In this document: positions 1 through 7,971 of the stretch, in pieces
How positions within the stretch are numbered: position 1 is the first letter of the stretch
How the letters are laid out: the number at the start of each line of letters is the position of its first letter
Source of the DNA: Mucilaginibacter gotjawali
GTDB lineage: Bacteria > Bacteroidota > Bacteroidia > Sphingobacteriales > Sphingobacteriaceae
Length of the DNA: 64,000 nt
Direction: 5' to 3'
Assembly: GCF_002355435.1 (NCBI RefSeq)
Contig: NZ_AP017313.1
Coordinates: 4,588,001 to 4,652,000 of the forward strand
Notes under the pieces: model-generated
Seen by the model: the letters and a program-made list of their open reading frames with translations, nothing else
What the model was told of the DNA's origin: nothing
The model's database searches: none
Position numbers and translations under genes: made by a program

Positions 1-165
1 GGTGGCTTGTACGTAAAAATGATCACTTCGGCAGCTGGTTTAATGGTTGGTATTGTAGCTTATGTAGGCTACCATATCCTGAACATTATGGTGGAGAAAG
101 TGATCCTGAGACTGGAAACAGACGCTATTGAATTTATTGATCTTTTAGAGGAACCGAGCAAATGA
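1..165 (+). CDS. MotA/TolQ/ExbB proton-channel protein, C-terminal fragment
   Basis: An open frame enters from the left edge and ends at TGA 163-165. The 54 visible residues hold the end of a transmembrane segment (GLMVGIVAYVGYHIL, about residues 13-27) followed by an acidic cytoplasmic tail ending in LEEPSK. This fits the last helix of the ExbB/TolQ family, which forms the inner-membrane proton channel that energises TonB- or Tol-type systems. The assignment rests mainly on context: the stop overlaps the start of an ExbD gene (ATGA), the classical exbB-exbD coupling. The family core lies outside the window, so exbB and tolQ cannot be told apart. Confidence 0.75.
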   Translation, partial: GGLYVKMITSAAGLMVGIVAYVGYHILNIMVEKVILRLETDAIEFIDLLEEPSK

Positions 166-560
166 ATTTAAGAAAAAGACAAAGGGGCGTTTCGGCTGAG
201 GTGCATACCTCTGCCATGAACGACATTATGTTCTTTCTGCTCCTTTTTTTCCTGATAGCGGCAACATTAACCAACCCCAATGTGATCAAGTTATTGCTGC
301 CAAAATCGTCATCGGGAAAACCGATCTCGAAAAAAACGCTGAATGTTACCATCAGCAAGGAGTTGCAGTACACAGTAGATAATAAACCTATTGCACTTGC
401 TGATTTGCCGGCCGCTTTGACAAATTATAAAAACATTTCGCCCGATCTCACCATTATATTACATGTCGACAAAACAGTGGCCATACAGGACATTGTTGAG
501 GTGATGGATATATCAAATAAATTAAATATAAAACTCGTTTTAGCAACGATACCGAAATAA
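162..560 (+). CDS. exbD: ExbD/TolR family biopolymer transport protein
   Basis: The 132-residue product has the ExbD/TolR layout: a short basic N-terminus, one transmembrane helix (about residues 20-38) and a periplasmic domain. Asp21 in MNDIMFF matches the conserved membrane aspartate that carries protons in ExbD. With ExbB it should use proton motive force to drive a TonB-like protein. Its ATG overlaps the upstream exbB-like stop, so translational coupling is likely. A TonB-C-domain protein follows after a repeat-filled gap, which supports an ExbB-ExbD-TonB unit rather than a Tol system. ExbD and TolR cannot be separated by sequence alone. Confidence 0.88.
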   Translation: MNLRKRQRGVSAEVHTSAMNDIMFFLLLFFLIAATLTNPNVIKLLLPKSSSGKPISKKTLNVTISKELQYTVDNKPIALADLPAALTNYKNISPDLTIILHVDKTVAIQDIVEVMDISNKLNIKLVLATIPK

Positions 561-564
561 AGAA

Positions 565-637
565 GTTGATGGTTGATGGTTCATAGTTCATGGCAAAGCC
601 GCAAAACACTATGAACCATCAACCATGAACCATGAAC
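565..637. repeat. Intergenic inverted repeat built on a GAACCATCAACC word
   Basis: The gap between exbD and the TonB-like gene holds two arms of an iterated word. The left arm (565-593) reads like repeated TTGATGG/TTCATAG and the right arm (609-637) is its approximate reverse complement, with ATGAACC/ATCAACC repeats. A related single-arm tract lies at 53918-53946. The repeat creates a spurious in-frame ATG at 625, so the downstream gene is better started at 643. Function is unknown; it could form a hairpin in the transcript. Confidence 0.75.
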
Positions 638-642
638 TAACA

Positions 643-1446
643 ATGGAACACCAGGAAGAAAATAATTATCCAAAGGCCTTTTTAGCAACAGGTATTATAC
701 TTGCTGTAATGATGGCTTTGTGTTATTTCATCATCTTTAAAGATCCCCCCATCCAGGATGATGGTACGGGTGGTATCCTGGTAAATTACGGCACATCCGA
801 GGCGGGAATGGGGAATGATATTAACAGTGTGGAAGAGCCCTCGGTATCGCCCAAAGCCAATCATACGCAACCATCAAAAGTTACCCAGGCCCAACCCACC
901 GAGCAAAAAAGCCAGGTAGCTACCAGCAACGAAAAGGTAGTTACCCAAACAAACGAGGATGCGCCGGAAGTGGCCGCCAATTCAAAAAAAGCGAGTAAAG
1001 CAGTCGCCACCACGCCGGCCAAACCCGTTCATAAAGAAGTAGTAAACCAAAACGCGTTATACCATGGCCCATCTAAAACCGGATCAGGCGGGGGCGATGG
1101 CACCACTACCACACCAGGCAACCAGGGCAGCAAAAATGGTTCTCCCCTGGCAAATAATTATGGGGATGGCGGTAATGGCAACGGCGTAAGCGGCACACAG
1201 TGGAGTTTTGTTAGTATGCCCGATGTGAAAAATAGCAGCCGCATGCAAGGCCGTGTAGTTATTGATATTACCATTGACCCAAGCGGCAATATTGTTGAGG
1301 CACATGCCGACCGGAAAACACGTATGGGCGACCTCGACCTGATTAACCGATGTATCAGCGCCGTAAAAAACTCTCACTTAACATCATCCTCCCCGGCTAA
1401 TGGCAACCAAAAAGGCCAGATCGTATTTAAATTTGATGTGGATTGA
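643..1446 (+). CDS. Energy transducer TonB-like protein
   Basis: This protein of about 267 residues has one N-terminal transmembrane helix (about residues 12-31, FLATGIILAVMMALCYFIIF), a long low-complexity periplasmic linker rich in Pro, Lys, Thr, Gly and Asn (about 35-195), and a C-terminal alpha/beta segment (GRVVIDITIDPSGNIVEA onward) typical of the TonB C-terminal domain. TonB proteins carry inner-membrane energy to outer-membrane receptors. The gene follows exbB/exbD in the same direction, so the three probably work together. I chose ATG 643 because an in-frame ATG at 625 lies inside an intergenic repeat. The family is clear; the partner receptor is not known. Confidence 0.8.
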   Translation: MEHQEENNYPKAFLATGIILAVMMALCYFIIFKDPPIQDDGTGGILVNYGTSEAGMGNDINSVEEPSVSPKANHTQPSKVTQAQPTEQKSQVATSNEKVVTQTNEDAPEVAANSKKASKAVATTPAKPVHKEVVNQNALYHGPSKTGSGGGDGTTTTPGNQGSKNGSPLANNYGDGGNGNGVSGTQWSFVSMPDVKNSSRMQGRVVIDITIDPSGNIVEAHADRKTRMGDLDLINRCISAVKNSHLTSSSPANGNQKGQIVFKFDVD

Positions 1447-1452
1447 TTATTT

Positions 1453-1541
1453 GGTCCGATAGACCACGGTCCATTATCAATAACTTTTTGCTTCCAAAAC
1501 CCTATTTTTGCCATGGTCTACGGACTATATACCATGGACTA
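1453..1541. repeat. Intergenic inverted repeat with a GGTCCATAGACC-type word
   Basis: Between the TonB-like gene and folC, 1453-1473 carries GGTCCGATAGACCACGGTCC and 1512-1541 carries CATGGTCTACGGACTATATA followed by CCATGGACT. These are degenerate copies of one word in both orientations. Same architecture as the other intergenic repeats of the window, but with its own word. It contains the apparent folC -7 element at its right arm. Confidence 0.6.
1503..1510 (+). promoter_or_regulatory. Candidate Bacteroidota -7 element for folC
   Basis: TATTTTTG matches the Bacteroidota TAnnTTTG consensus and lies 37 bases before the folC ATG, which would leave a leader of roughly 30 bases. No convincing -33 TTTG was found at normal spacing, so this is suggestive only. 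Confidence 0.35.
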
Positions 1542-1546
1542 AAACA

Positions 1547-2872
1547 ATGAACTACCCGGAGACCATTAATTACCTCTACAGCCAGCTTCCGTTATTTACA
1601 CGAGTCGGTCAATCCGCCTATAAGGCCAATCTTGATAATACCATAGAACTCTGCCGGCGTTTGGATGATCCACAGCATAAATTCAAAAGCGTTCATATTG
1701 GTGGCACCAATGGCAAAGGTTCAACCTCGCACATGCTGGCGGCAGTTTTGCAAACAGCCGGCTATAAAACAGGGCTGTACACTTCGCCTCACCTTAAAGA
1801 TTTTAGGGAACGGATCAGGATCAACGGTGAAATGATCAGCGAACAGGAGGTAATTGATTTTGTAGCTGAACATCAGCCGGATTTTGAGGAGATCCGCCCC
1901 TCCTTTTTTGAAATGACCGTTGGGCTTGCTTTTGATTTTTTCGCCACGGAAAAAGTTGATATTGCCATTATTGAAGTTGGCCTGGGCGGGCGATTGGATT
2001 CGACCAATATCATCACCCCGCTCCTATCCGTCATCACCAATATCGGCTGGGACCATATGAATATTTTGGGCGATACATTGCCATTAATCGCCGCTGAAAA
2101 AGCAGGGATCATCAAGCCAAACATTCCCGTTATTATCGGGGAATACCAGGAAGAGGTAGCGGATGTTTTTATCGCCAAGGCAAAAAAAGAAAATAGCGGG
2201 ATTTTGTTTGCTTCGGAGATGTTTGTTGATGAGAACCAAGAATCAAGAGCCAGTAATCAAGACAAAAAAACAAAAGAATACCTGGAGGTAACTGTTATTT
2301 ACCCACCTGAGACTACTGACTCAAGACTCAAGACTTTAGACTTAAAACTTGACCTAACCGGAAGTTACCAGCTTAAAAATGTAAAAACGGTTTTAAGAAC
2401 TGTGGAGGAACTTCGCCGGCAGGGTTTTAACATTACGGATGAACATATTCAAACAGGCTTAAGGCAGGTAAAAACCTTAACCGGCTTGCATGGCCGCTGG
2501 GAAGTTTTAAGCAAACACCCTTTAACCATTTGTGATACCGGGCATAACCCCGAAGGAATAAACGAAGTATTGCAAAATATTGCGGCAGTAAACTATGATC
2601 ACCTTCATTTTGTGATCGGGGTGGTGAATGATAAGGACCTCAGCAAGATCTTAGCGATGCTACCTGTGGATTGCACCTATTATTTTTGCAGGCCCGATAT
2701 TCCCCGCGGACTGGAAGCGGAAAACTTAAAGTTAAAAGCAGAAAGCTTTGGGTTGAACGGTGAGGTTTATTCATCGGTTAATGATGCGCTGCAAGCGGCC
2801 CAAAAAAACGCAGGCGAAAACGACCTGGTTTTTGTTGGGGGTAGCACTTTTGTGGTGGCAGAGGTGGTGTGA
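1547..2872 (+). CDS. folC: Bifunctional dihydrofolate/folylpolyglutamate synthase
   Basis: FolC adds glutamate to dihydropteroate or tetrahydrofolate in the cytoplasm, using ATP. The 441-residue product has the family length. The P-loop GGTNGKGS is at residues 52-59, and the Mur-ligase motif VGLGGRLDSTNI and the C-terminal DTGHNPEG follow in order. The start is ATG 1547, because homologues begin MNYxETI; the upstream in-frame TTG is not needed. Residues about 229-265 are odd: they are encoded by DNA resembling the iterated CAAGAATCAAGA-type intergenic repeats seen in such genomes, yet the frame stays open. It is preceded by its own repeat-rich gap, so it may be transcribed alone. Confidence 0.95.
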   Translation: MNYPETINYLYSQLPLFTRVGQSAYKANLDNTIELCRRLDDPQHKFKSVHIGGTNGKGSTSHMLAAVLQTAGYKTGLYTSPHLKDFRERIRINGEMISEQEVIDFVAEHQPDFEEIRPSFFEMTVGLAFDFFATEKVDIAIIEVGLGGRLDSTNIITPLLSVITNIGWDHMNILGDTLPLIAAEKAGIIKPNIPVIIGEYQEEVADVFIAKAKKENSGILFASEMFVDENQESRASNQDKKTKEYLEVTVIYPPETTDSRLKTLDLKLDLTGSYQLKNVKTVLRTVEELRRQGFNITDEHIQTGLRQVKTLTGLHGRWEVLSKHPLTICDTGHNPEGINEVLQNIAAVNYDHLHFVIGVVNDKDLSKILAMLPVDCTYYFCRPDIPRGLEAENLKLKAESFGLNGEVYSSVNDALQAAQKNAGENDLVFVGGSTFVVAEVV

Positions 2873-2929
2873 TCTTAGCCATTTTTAAGATGGATGCGGT
2901 TAGCGCAAATGTATCATACTTACAAAATT

Positions 2930-3029
2930 TGTCATTGCAGCGCAGCAATCGCGAACTTTGTCTGGCGAAGTGAACTGGCGGAAATGCAAGGTTCGCGATT
3001 GCCGCGCTCGTCCCTCGCTCGTAATGACA
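2930..3029. repeat. REP-like imperfect palindrome after folC
   Basis: A ~100-bp imperfect inverted repeat starts TGTCATTGCAGCGC and ends GCTCGTAATGACA, with inner arms GCAATCGCGAAC / GTTCGCGATTGC. This is the common bacterial GTCATTGCGAGC-type extragenic palindrome. It lies in a 248-bp gap without a gene. Short frames crossing it are not taken as coding. Confidence 0.75.
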
Positions 3030-3120
3030 AAAATCCAAATACTGATGTAAATCTTAATAAAACCCTTTCGAATTTATTTTTAAAGGCTAATTTTAACGGC
3101 AAACAGCATTTCAAGCATTT

Positions 3121-4110
3121 ATGACATACCTCCCATCACCCGACAGATACAAAAACATGCGATACCGCCGCTGCGGAAAAAGCGGGCTGAAACTCCCGGC
3201 AGTTTCGCTGGGTTTGTGGCATAATTTCGGGGGTGTGGATGTAGCCGAGAATTTCCGTAAGATCCTGCACACCGCTTTTGACAGCGGGATCACCCATTTC
3301 GACCTTGCCAACAACTATGGCCCGCCGCCGGGTTCGGCGGAAACAAATTTCGGGCAAATCCTGCATGAAGATTTTCGCGGCTACCGCGATGAGATGATCA
3401 TATCCAGCAAGGCCGGCTATACCATGTGGGATGGCCCTTACGGGGACTGGGGTTCCAAAAAATATTTAGTATCCAGCCTGGACCAAAGCCTAAAAAGGAT
3501 GCGGCTGGAATATGTGGATATATTTTACCATCACCGCCCCGACCCGGAAACCCCGCTGGAAGAAACCATGGGCGCGCTTGACCTGATCGTTAGGCAGGGA
3601 AAAGCCCTTTACGCAGGTATTTCCAATTACCCGGCGGATAAAGCCGACGAAGCGATTTCGATATTAAAAAAACTGGGTACGCCCTGTTTGATCCACCAAC
3701 CAAAATATTCAATGTTTGAGCGCTGGGTGGAAGGCGGCTTGCTGGATGTGCTTGAAAAAGACGGCGTTGGGTGTATTCCATTTTCACCATTGGCACAGGG
3801 CTTGCTTACTAATAAATACCTGCATGGTATTCCTGAAGATTCAAGAGTTGCCAAATCGGGTGTTTTTTTACAGAAAAGCCATGTAACCGATGAAAGGATC
3901 AGCCAGATCTCAAAGTTGAACGATATAGCTGTAAAACGCGGGCAAACACTTGCCCAAATGGCATTGGCCTGGATATTGAAAGACCAGCGCATCACTTCGG
4001 TGCTGATAGGCGCCAGCAAACCCGAACAGATCACCGATTCACTGAAATGTTTGGATAATACTGAATTTTCGGAGGAGGAATTGACACAAATTGAAAGCAT
4101 TTTGAAATAA
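3121..4110 (+). CDS. Aldo/keto reductase, YghZ-like
   Basis: The 329-residue protein is a complete TIM-barrel aldo/keto reductase. The NADPH-dependent family reduces aldehydes; the closest named type by its N-terminus (YRRCGKSGLKLPAVSLGLWH) is YghZ/L-glyceraldehyde-3-phosphate reductase. The catalytic tetrad is visible: Asp61 and Tyr66 (FDLANNYG), Lys97 (SSKAGY) and His in YHHRPD (about 137-138). Substrate is unknown. It is followed 26 bp later by a Gfo/Idh/MocA oxidoreductase on the same strand, so the pair is probably one operon for sugar or polyol turnover. The start fits homologues that begin MTYxxxPDRY. Confidence 0.9.
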   Translation: MTYLPSPDRYKNMRYRRCGKSGLKLPAVSLGLWHNFGGVDVAENFRKILHTAFDSGITHFDLANNYGPPPGSAETNFGQILHEDFRGYRDEMIISSKAGYTMWDGPYGDWGSKKYLVSSLDQSLKRMRLEYVDIFYHHRPDPETPLEETMGALDLIVRQGKALYAGISNYPADKADEAISILKKLGTPCLIHQPKYSMFERWVEGGLLDVLEKDGVGCIPFSPLAQGLLTNKYLHGIPEDSRVAKSGVFLQKSHVTDERISQISKLNDIAVKRGQTLAQMALAWILKDQRITSVLIGASKPEQITDSLKCLDNTEFSEEELTQIESILK

Positions 4111-4136
4111 TAGGGTGACATCCCTCTGATACGATT

Positions 4137-5120
4137 ATGAATACAATCAACTGGGGAATAATAGGCTGCGGTAATGTAACCGAAAAAAAAAGCGGACCCG
4201 CATTTAATAAAATTGCTGGTAGCAACCTGGTTGCCGTAATGCGCCGTGATGCCGAAAAAGCGGCTGATTATGCCCTGCGGCATGGTGTAGGCAACTGGTA
4301 CAGCGATGCCAACGAACTGATGAACCACGAAGGCCTCAATGCTATTTACATTGCAACGCCGCCGGCATCGCATATGGATTACGCTATAACTGCCTTGAAA
4401 AAAGGCCTTAATGTTTATGTAGAAAAGCCGGTAACGCGGAATGCCGGTGAAACCCGGCGAATTGCTGAAGCCGTAAAACAACATCCCAACCAAAAACTTA
4501 CCGTTGCACATTACCGCCGTGCGGTGCCCATGTTTTTAAAAGTAAAACAATTACTGGATAGTGAATTGATAGGCGCAGTACGTACGGTGCAGATCAGGAT
4601 GTGGCAAAGCCGAAAGCCGGCGCTGGTTGCTGATGTTACCGATAACTGGCGGGTACAGCCGGAACTGTCAGGCGGCGGCTACTTCCATGACCTTGCCCCC
4701 CACCAGCTCGATCTGATGTTGTATTATTTTGGCGAGCCGGAGCATTACCATGGCTTTTCACTAAACCAATCAAATACCACACCGGCTGACGACCACGTTT
4801 GCGGGGAAATATTATTTAAAAATAAAGTAGTGGTAAATGGTTCGTGGTGCTTTAATGTTGCTGAAAGCCAAACCACTGATTCCTGCGAGATCATTGGCAC
4901 AAAAGGAAAAATAACCTTCCCGTTTTTTGGTAATTACATCAGCTGGAAAACCGATGATGGCGAACAAACTTTAAATTTTACGCATCCTGAACACATCCAG
5001 CAACCCATGATCGAAAAAATTGTCGCTTTCTTTAATGATGAAGGGCCTAATCCCTGTTCCATTGATGAAGCGGTGGTGCTGATGGATATAATGGATGCCT
5101 TTACAAATAAAAGCCATTGA
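4137..5120 (+). CDS. Gfo/Idh/MocA family NAD(P)-dependent oxidoreductase
   Basis: The 327-residue product begins with a Rossmann motif (WGIIGCGNVTEKKSGPAF) and carries the family EKP motif (VYVEKPVTR, about residues 97-105) whose lysine is catalytic, followed by an alpha/beta C-terminal domain with GGGYFHDLAPHQLD containing the usual active-site histidine. Family members oxidise or reduce sugars, inositols and related compounds in the cytoplasm; the substrate here cannot be named. It lies 26 bp after the aldo/keto reductase, likely co-transcribed. A MITE-like element begins one base after its stop codon. Confidence 0.9.
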   Translation: MNTINWGIIGCGNVTEKKSGPAFNKIAGSNLVAVMRRDAEKAADYALRHGVGNWYSDANELMNHEGLNAIYIATPPASHMDYAITALKKGLNVYVEKPVTRNAGETRRIAEAVKQHPNQKLTVAHYRRAVPMFLKVKQLLDSELIGAVRTVQIRMWQSRKPALVADVTDNWRVQPELSGGGYFHDLAPHQLDLMLYYFGEPEHYHGFSLNQSNTTPADDHVCGEILFKNKVVVNGSWCFNVAESQTTDSCEIIGTKGKITFPFFGNYISWKTDDGEQTLNFTHPEHIQQPMIEKIVAFFNDEGPNPCSIDEAVVLMDIMDAFTNKSH

Positions 5121-5121
5121 C

Positions 5122-5302
5122 AGAGGCTGTCTCAAAAGTCTGTGAACTGACAAGCAAACGAAATAAAATTTGAACTTAGTGTTAGTGGTTTGTTTTTTTA
5201 CCACAATGGGCACTAAGAAAGCACACTATGGTCACAAAGACCTAAAGTTTCAAAATGCAATTCGGTTACTTTTTATATGGAAATACTTTGGCAACAGCCT
5301 CT
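5122..5302. mobile_element. MITE-like element with terminal inverted repeats
   Basis: This 181-bp stretch has 18-bp ends AGAGGCTGTCTCAAAAGT (5122-5139) and, reversed on the right (5285-5302), AGAGGCTGTTGCCAAAGT. They match at 15 of 18 positions. The GAGGCTGTCTCAAAA end is familiar from Bacteroidota insertion sequences and their internally deleted derivatives. There is no transposase frame inside and no clear target duplication at the flanks. It inserted one base after a stop codon. It is probably non-autonomous, moved in trans by a transposase elsewhere. Confidence 0.6.
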
Positions 5303-5316
5303 ACTTAAAATCAGAC

Positions 5317-5493
5317 TCATTTCTGCTTCGGCACCTTCGCGCCTTCTTTTCGTGCTTCAGATAAACCGATAGCAACTGCCTGTTTTGGATCCGTTACTTT
5401 TTTACCACTGCGGCCGCTTTTTAATTTGCCTTCTTTCATTTCGTGCATGTTTTCACGCACCTTTTCCTGTGCTTTTACTGAATACTTTGCCAT
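5317..5493 (-). CDS. Small basic DUF6496-type protein
   Basis: The 58-residue protein begins MAKYSVKAQEKV and contains MHEMKEGKLKSGRSG and AIGLSEARKEGAK. It is lysine-rich and matches the short basic DUF6496 family of Bacteroidota and Proteobacteria, whose function is unknown. It has been suggested to be nucleic-acid associated only by its charge. I start at 5493 because the open frame further upstream codes for a hydrophobic stretch with no family similarity and AT-rich DNA. It lies alone, facing the MITE-like element and divergent from the AI-2E exporter gene. Confidence 0.75.
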   Translation of the reverse strand: MAKYSVKAQEKVRENMHEMKEGKLKSGRSGKKVTDPKQAVAIGLSEARKEGAKVPKQK

Positions 5494-5698
5494 AACATTT
5501 CTCATTAGGTTAACAATTATCTCCGCAAGCAAAATCATTGCCAAAAACATTCTGCAAAAAAAAATAATCGGCATTGCAAAACGTGGCGTCTCCACGATTT
5601 TTTATTAAAAAAATAATTTTACCCGATTATTCTTATCTTCAAACCATTAAATAAAACTGGTGTTCACTGATTAATATATTTAAACCCCTTAATTAATT

Positions 5699-6808
5699 AT
5701 GCCGGCAAAAAAAGCAGAACACCCCTTTTACGAAAAACTTTCTTTGGTGCTGGTCGGGCTTATTGCCCTTGGATACCTTGTCATCCTGGCCAAAGAAATT
5801 CTCGACCCTTTAATATTCGGCTTTCTGTTTGCCATTTTGCTGTTGCCGATAGCCACTTTTCTTGAAAACAGGCTACGGTTTTCAAGAACTTTGTCTTCTC
5901 TTTTTTCCATCCTGCTGCTTTTAGCCTTTGTTGGAGGAATCCTGTACCTGGTAGGTTCGCAGATCGGAAGCCTTACAAGCGACTGGCCGATGTTAAAAAG
6001 CCAGGTGGGCCAATCATTAAAAGATCTTTCTGAATGGGTGCAGCACGCTTTCCATATCAATGCTTCCAAACAGATGGTTTATGTTGAGGATACCACAAAA
6101 AAGATTATGGCATCAGGCGGCGAAGTGGTGGGCCAAACTTTTGACGCTGTATCGTCTCTTATGCTGTTTTACGTTTTTATCCTCATATTCACTTTTTTAA
6201 TTTTGTTATACCGCGCCCTGCTTATCCGCTTTATTGTTTGGGTTTTCAGCGATGACCATGCTGCGGTGGTGCATGATATTGTTGGAAATATCCAGAGCAT
6301 TTTAAGACAATACATCCTTGGATTGTTGCTTGAGATGTTTGTAGTGGCTTGCCTGGCCTGCACGTTTTTCTTTTTCATCGGCATTAAATATGCCGTATTG
6401 CTTGGCATTATTGTGGCGCTTTTTAACGTTATCCCCTACCTGGGCATTTTTACTGCTTTGCTGCTCAGTTCGATAATAACCTTTGCCACAGGCAGTGTAA
6501 GAGATGCAGCGTTAGTAGCGGGAAGTGTACTGCTTATACACGTGGTGGATTCAAATTTTTTATTGCCAACTATTGTCGGATCAAAGGTAAAGCTGAATGC
6601 ATTGGTTACCTTCCTTGGGATTATTTTGGGGGAAATGATATGGGGTTTATCCGGTATGTTCCTCTCCATACCGATGCTCGCCATCACTAAGATCATCTTC
6701 GATAGGGTTGACAGCCTGAAACCCTGGGGCTATTTATTGGGCAGCGGGCAGGAAGAAAGCAAATCAGCCACAAAAAAAATGAAGGCAGTTAAAGAAGATA
6801 AAACCTGA
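5699..6808 (+). CDS. AI-2E family transporter (PerM/TqsA-like)
   Basis: The 369-residue inner-membrane protein has a short N-terminal helix pair (about residues 12-50), a third helix (about 62-83), an extracytoplasmic loop (about 90-150) and a C-terminal block of about four to five helices. The family motif region VALFNVIPYLGIF (about 238-250) is present. Members export small molecules such as autoinducer-2 or exchange Na+/H+; which applies here is unknown. The tail is Lys/Glu rich. A repeat-type inverted structure follows and may end the transcript. Confidence 0.85.
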   Translation: MPAKKAEHPFYEKLSLVLVGLIALGYLVILAKEILDPLIFGFLFAILLLPIATFLENRLRFSRTLSSLFSILLLLAFVGGILYLVGSQIGSLTSDWPMLKSQVGQSLKDLSEWVQHAFHINASKQMVYVEDTTKKIMASGGEVVGQTFDAVSSLMLFYVFILIFTFLILLYRALLIRFIVWVFSDDHAAVVHDIVGNIQSILRQYILGLLLEMFVVACLACTFFFFIGIKYAVLLGIIVALFNVIPYLGIFTALLLSSIITFATGSVRDAALVAGSVLLIHVVDSNFLLPTIVGSKVKLNALVTFLGIILGEMIWGLSGMFLSIPMLAITKIIFDRVDSLKPWGYLLGSGQEESKSATKKMKAVKEDKT

Positions 6809-6814
6809 TTTTTT

Positions 6815-6921
6815 AGGTGAAAGGCGAAAGGTTAAAGGCAAAAGGTACAAAATATTACAATTTTCGACCAGATGCTACCATATCTTAAAACCTTTTACCC
6901 TTCGCCTTTAACCTTTTACCT
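6815..6921. repeat. Intergenic inverted repeat with an AAAGGTTAAAGGC word
   Basis: The left arm (6815-6848) repeats AGGTGAAAGGCGAAAGGTTA-type words; the right arm (6887-6921) is the inverse, CCTTTTACCCTTCGCCTTTA. The arms can pair over ~33 bp with a ~38-base loop. It lies between two convergent genes, so it could act as a two-way terminator, although it lacks a clean T-run. A related single tract is at 33371-33400. Confidence 0.75.
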
Positions 6922-6926
6922 AAAAC

Positions 6927-7232
6927 TCACCCAACAATCTGCATTATCTTGATTGAAATAGCAATAATATAGGCCAGCAATATGATGGTATTTAACACCA
7001 GCAGCCAGTTCATTTCGGGTTCGTTAAATTTTTTAAGGCCACAAGTGATCAGCAGAAAAAGGAAAGAAACAATGATAATTGCGGGAAATACAAGTTGCCA
7101 GGAATAATGAAAGGTTAAATAAATATGCTGTAATTTAGCTTGATCACCCTGGAACAAAGGTACCATGGCCGCGACTAACAGGATGACAAATATCCTGAGA
7201 ACAATTTTCGTTACAACTTTGCTGACTTTCAT
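6927..7232 (-). CDS. Small membrane protein, unknown
   Basis: I do not recognise a family. The 101-residue product starting at MKVSKVVTK has three predicted transmembrane helices (about residues 10-27, 45-66 and 75-96) and almost no soluble part. An alternative start seven codons upstream (7253) would add MFYFGAS. The gene lies just after the TPR gene on the same strand, with a gap of 6 to 27 bases depending on the start, so the two are probably one operon. Codon use looks like that of its neighbours. Confidence 0.6.
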   Translation of the reverse strand: MKVSKVVTKIVLRIFVILLVAAMVPLFQGDQAKLQHIYLTFHYSWQLVFPAIIIVSFLFLLITCGLKKFNEPEMNWLLVLNTIILLAYIIAISIKIMQIVG

Positions 7233-7259
7233 TGAGGCGCCAAAATAAAACAAAATTGT

Positions 7260-7859
7260 TTAATTGTCGCTCAAAACATCCATACAATCCTTACTTAACC
7301 GTTTAAGCCGGTCATTTAATAAATCGGGGCCGGCGGTATTATGGCTCTTTGCGTACAGGTCTTTAATGATGTTAAGGGTATCATCACTGGGGTCGCAGGC
7401 CTGGGCTTTTTCCAGGTGTGGCAAAGCCATTTGTACCGCCTTTACATATGTGGCAAACAAACTATCCTTTGCCGCCTTATCAGTTGCATCGTTCATTCTT
7501 GCTTCAATCTTTTTTGCTTTATCCAAATACAAATAACCCAGCGCACGGTGCGCCACGTAATAATCGGGCACTGCTGCCGCTACTTTAACATAAAAAACGA
7601 TTGCCTTATCCGGCTGGCTATCATCTTCATACATTTTGCCGACGCCAAAATAAAAGTTGATCCTTGTTTTTTCCGGCAGTTTGTCTGCATAAGGAATAAT
7701 GGCCTCGCCCAGCTCCAAAACCTTGTCCTGTTCGCCCTGGAACCGCGCCAAATTAAAATCAAGGTATTTGCTGTAAACAGAGTCAACAGAAAGTACCTGC
7801 GCATGTGCAAGCAGTCCGGTAAAGCAAAGAAATATGAATATAAAAAACCTTTTTAGCAT
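7260..7859 (-). CDS. Exported tetratricopeptide-repeat protein
   Basis: The 199-residue protein has a clear signal peptide (MLKRFFIFIFLCFTGLLAHA, cleavage near AHA-Q). The mature part is helical with TPR-like pairs: KTRINFYFGVGKMYEDDSQP (about 62-81), DKAIVFYVKVAAAVPDYYVA (about 83-102), then HRALGYLYLDKAKKI and LPHLEKAQACDPSDD. Such proteins scaffold protein complexes in the periplasm; no specific role can be given. It shares a likely operon with the small membrane protein downstream. A repeat tract lies just upstream, which may hold the promoter. Confidence 0.7.
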   Translation of the reverse strand: MLKRFFIFIFLCFTGLLAHAQVLSVDSVYSKYLDFNLARFQGEQDKVLELGEAIIPYADKLPEKTRINFYFGVGKMYEDDSQPDKAIVFYVKVAAAVPDYYVAHRALGYLYLDKAKKIEARMNDATDKAAKDSLFATYVKAVQMALPHLEKAQACDPSDDTLNIIKDLYAKSHNTAGPDLLNDRLKRLSKDCMDVLSDN

Positions 7860-7863
7860 TTTA

Positions 7864-7971
7864 TTGGTTGATTGGGTTGATTAAGTGAATGGTTAATTAA
7901 GTTGATTGTGAAAGTTAAAATCTCTTTTTATACTTTTTTATTGGATCACCTCAATCCAACTTAATCAACTT
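7864..7971. repeat. Inverted repeat with a TTGATTAAGTTGA word, partly coding
   Basis: The left arm (about 7864-7911) repeats TTGATTAAGT/TTAATTAAGTTGATT and the right arm (about 7950-7971) reads AATCCAACTTAATCAACTTA. The right arm overlaps the 3' end of the Ada-type gene and encodes its last residues (KLIKLD) and stop. Relatives occur at 8955-8999, 10018-10040 and 36286-36386. Confidence 0.7.

Noticed and set aside
2778..3124. Short frames on both strands after folC
   Set aside because: They cross a palindromic REP-like element or the end of folC; composition and codon use are not coding-like.
5170..5364. A 64-codon frame in the MITE-like element
   Set aside because: It runs across the element's right terminal repeat and the end of the DUF6496 gene; no transposase motif.
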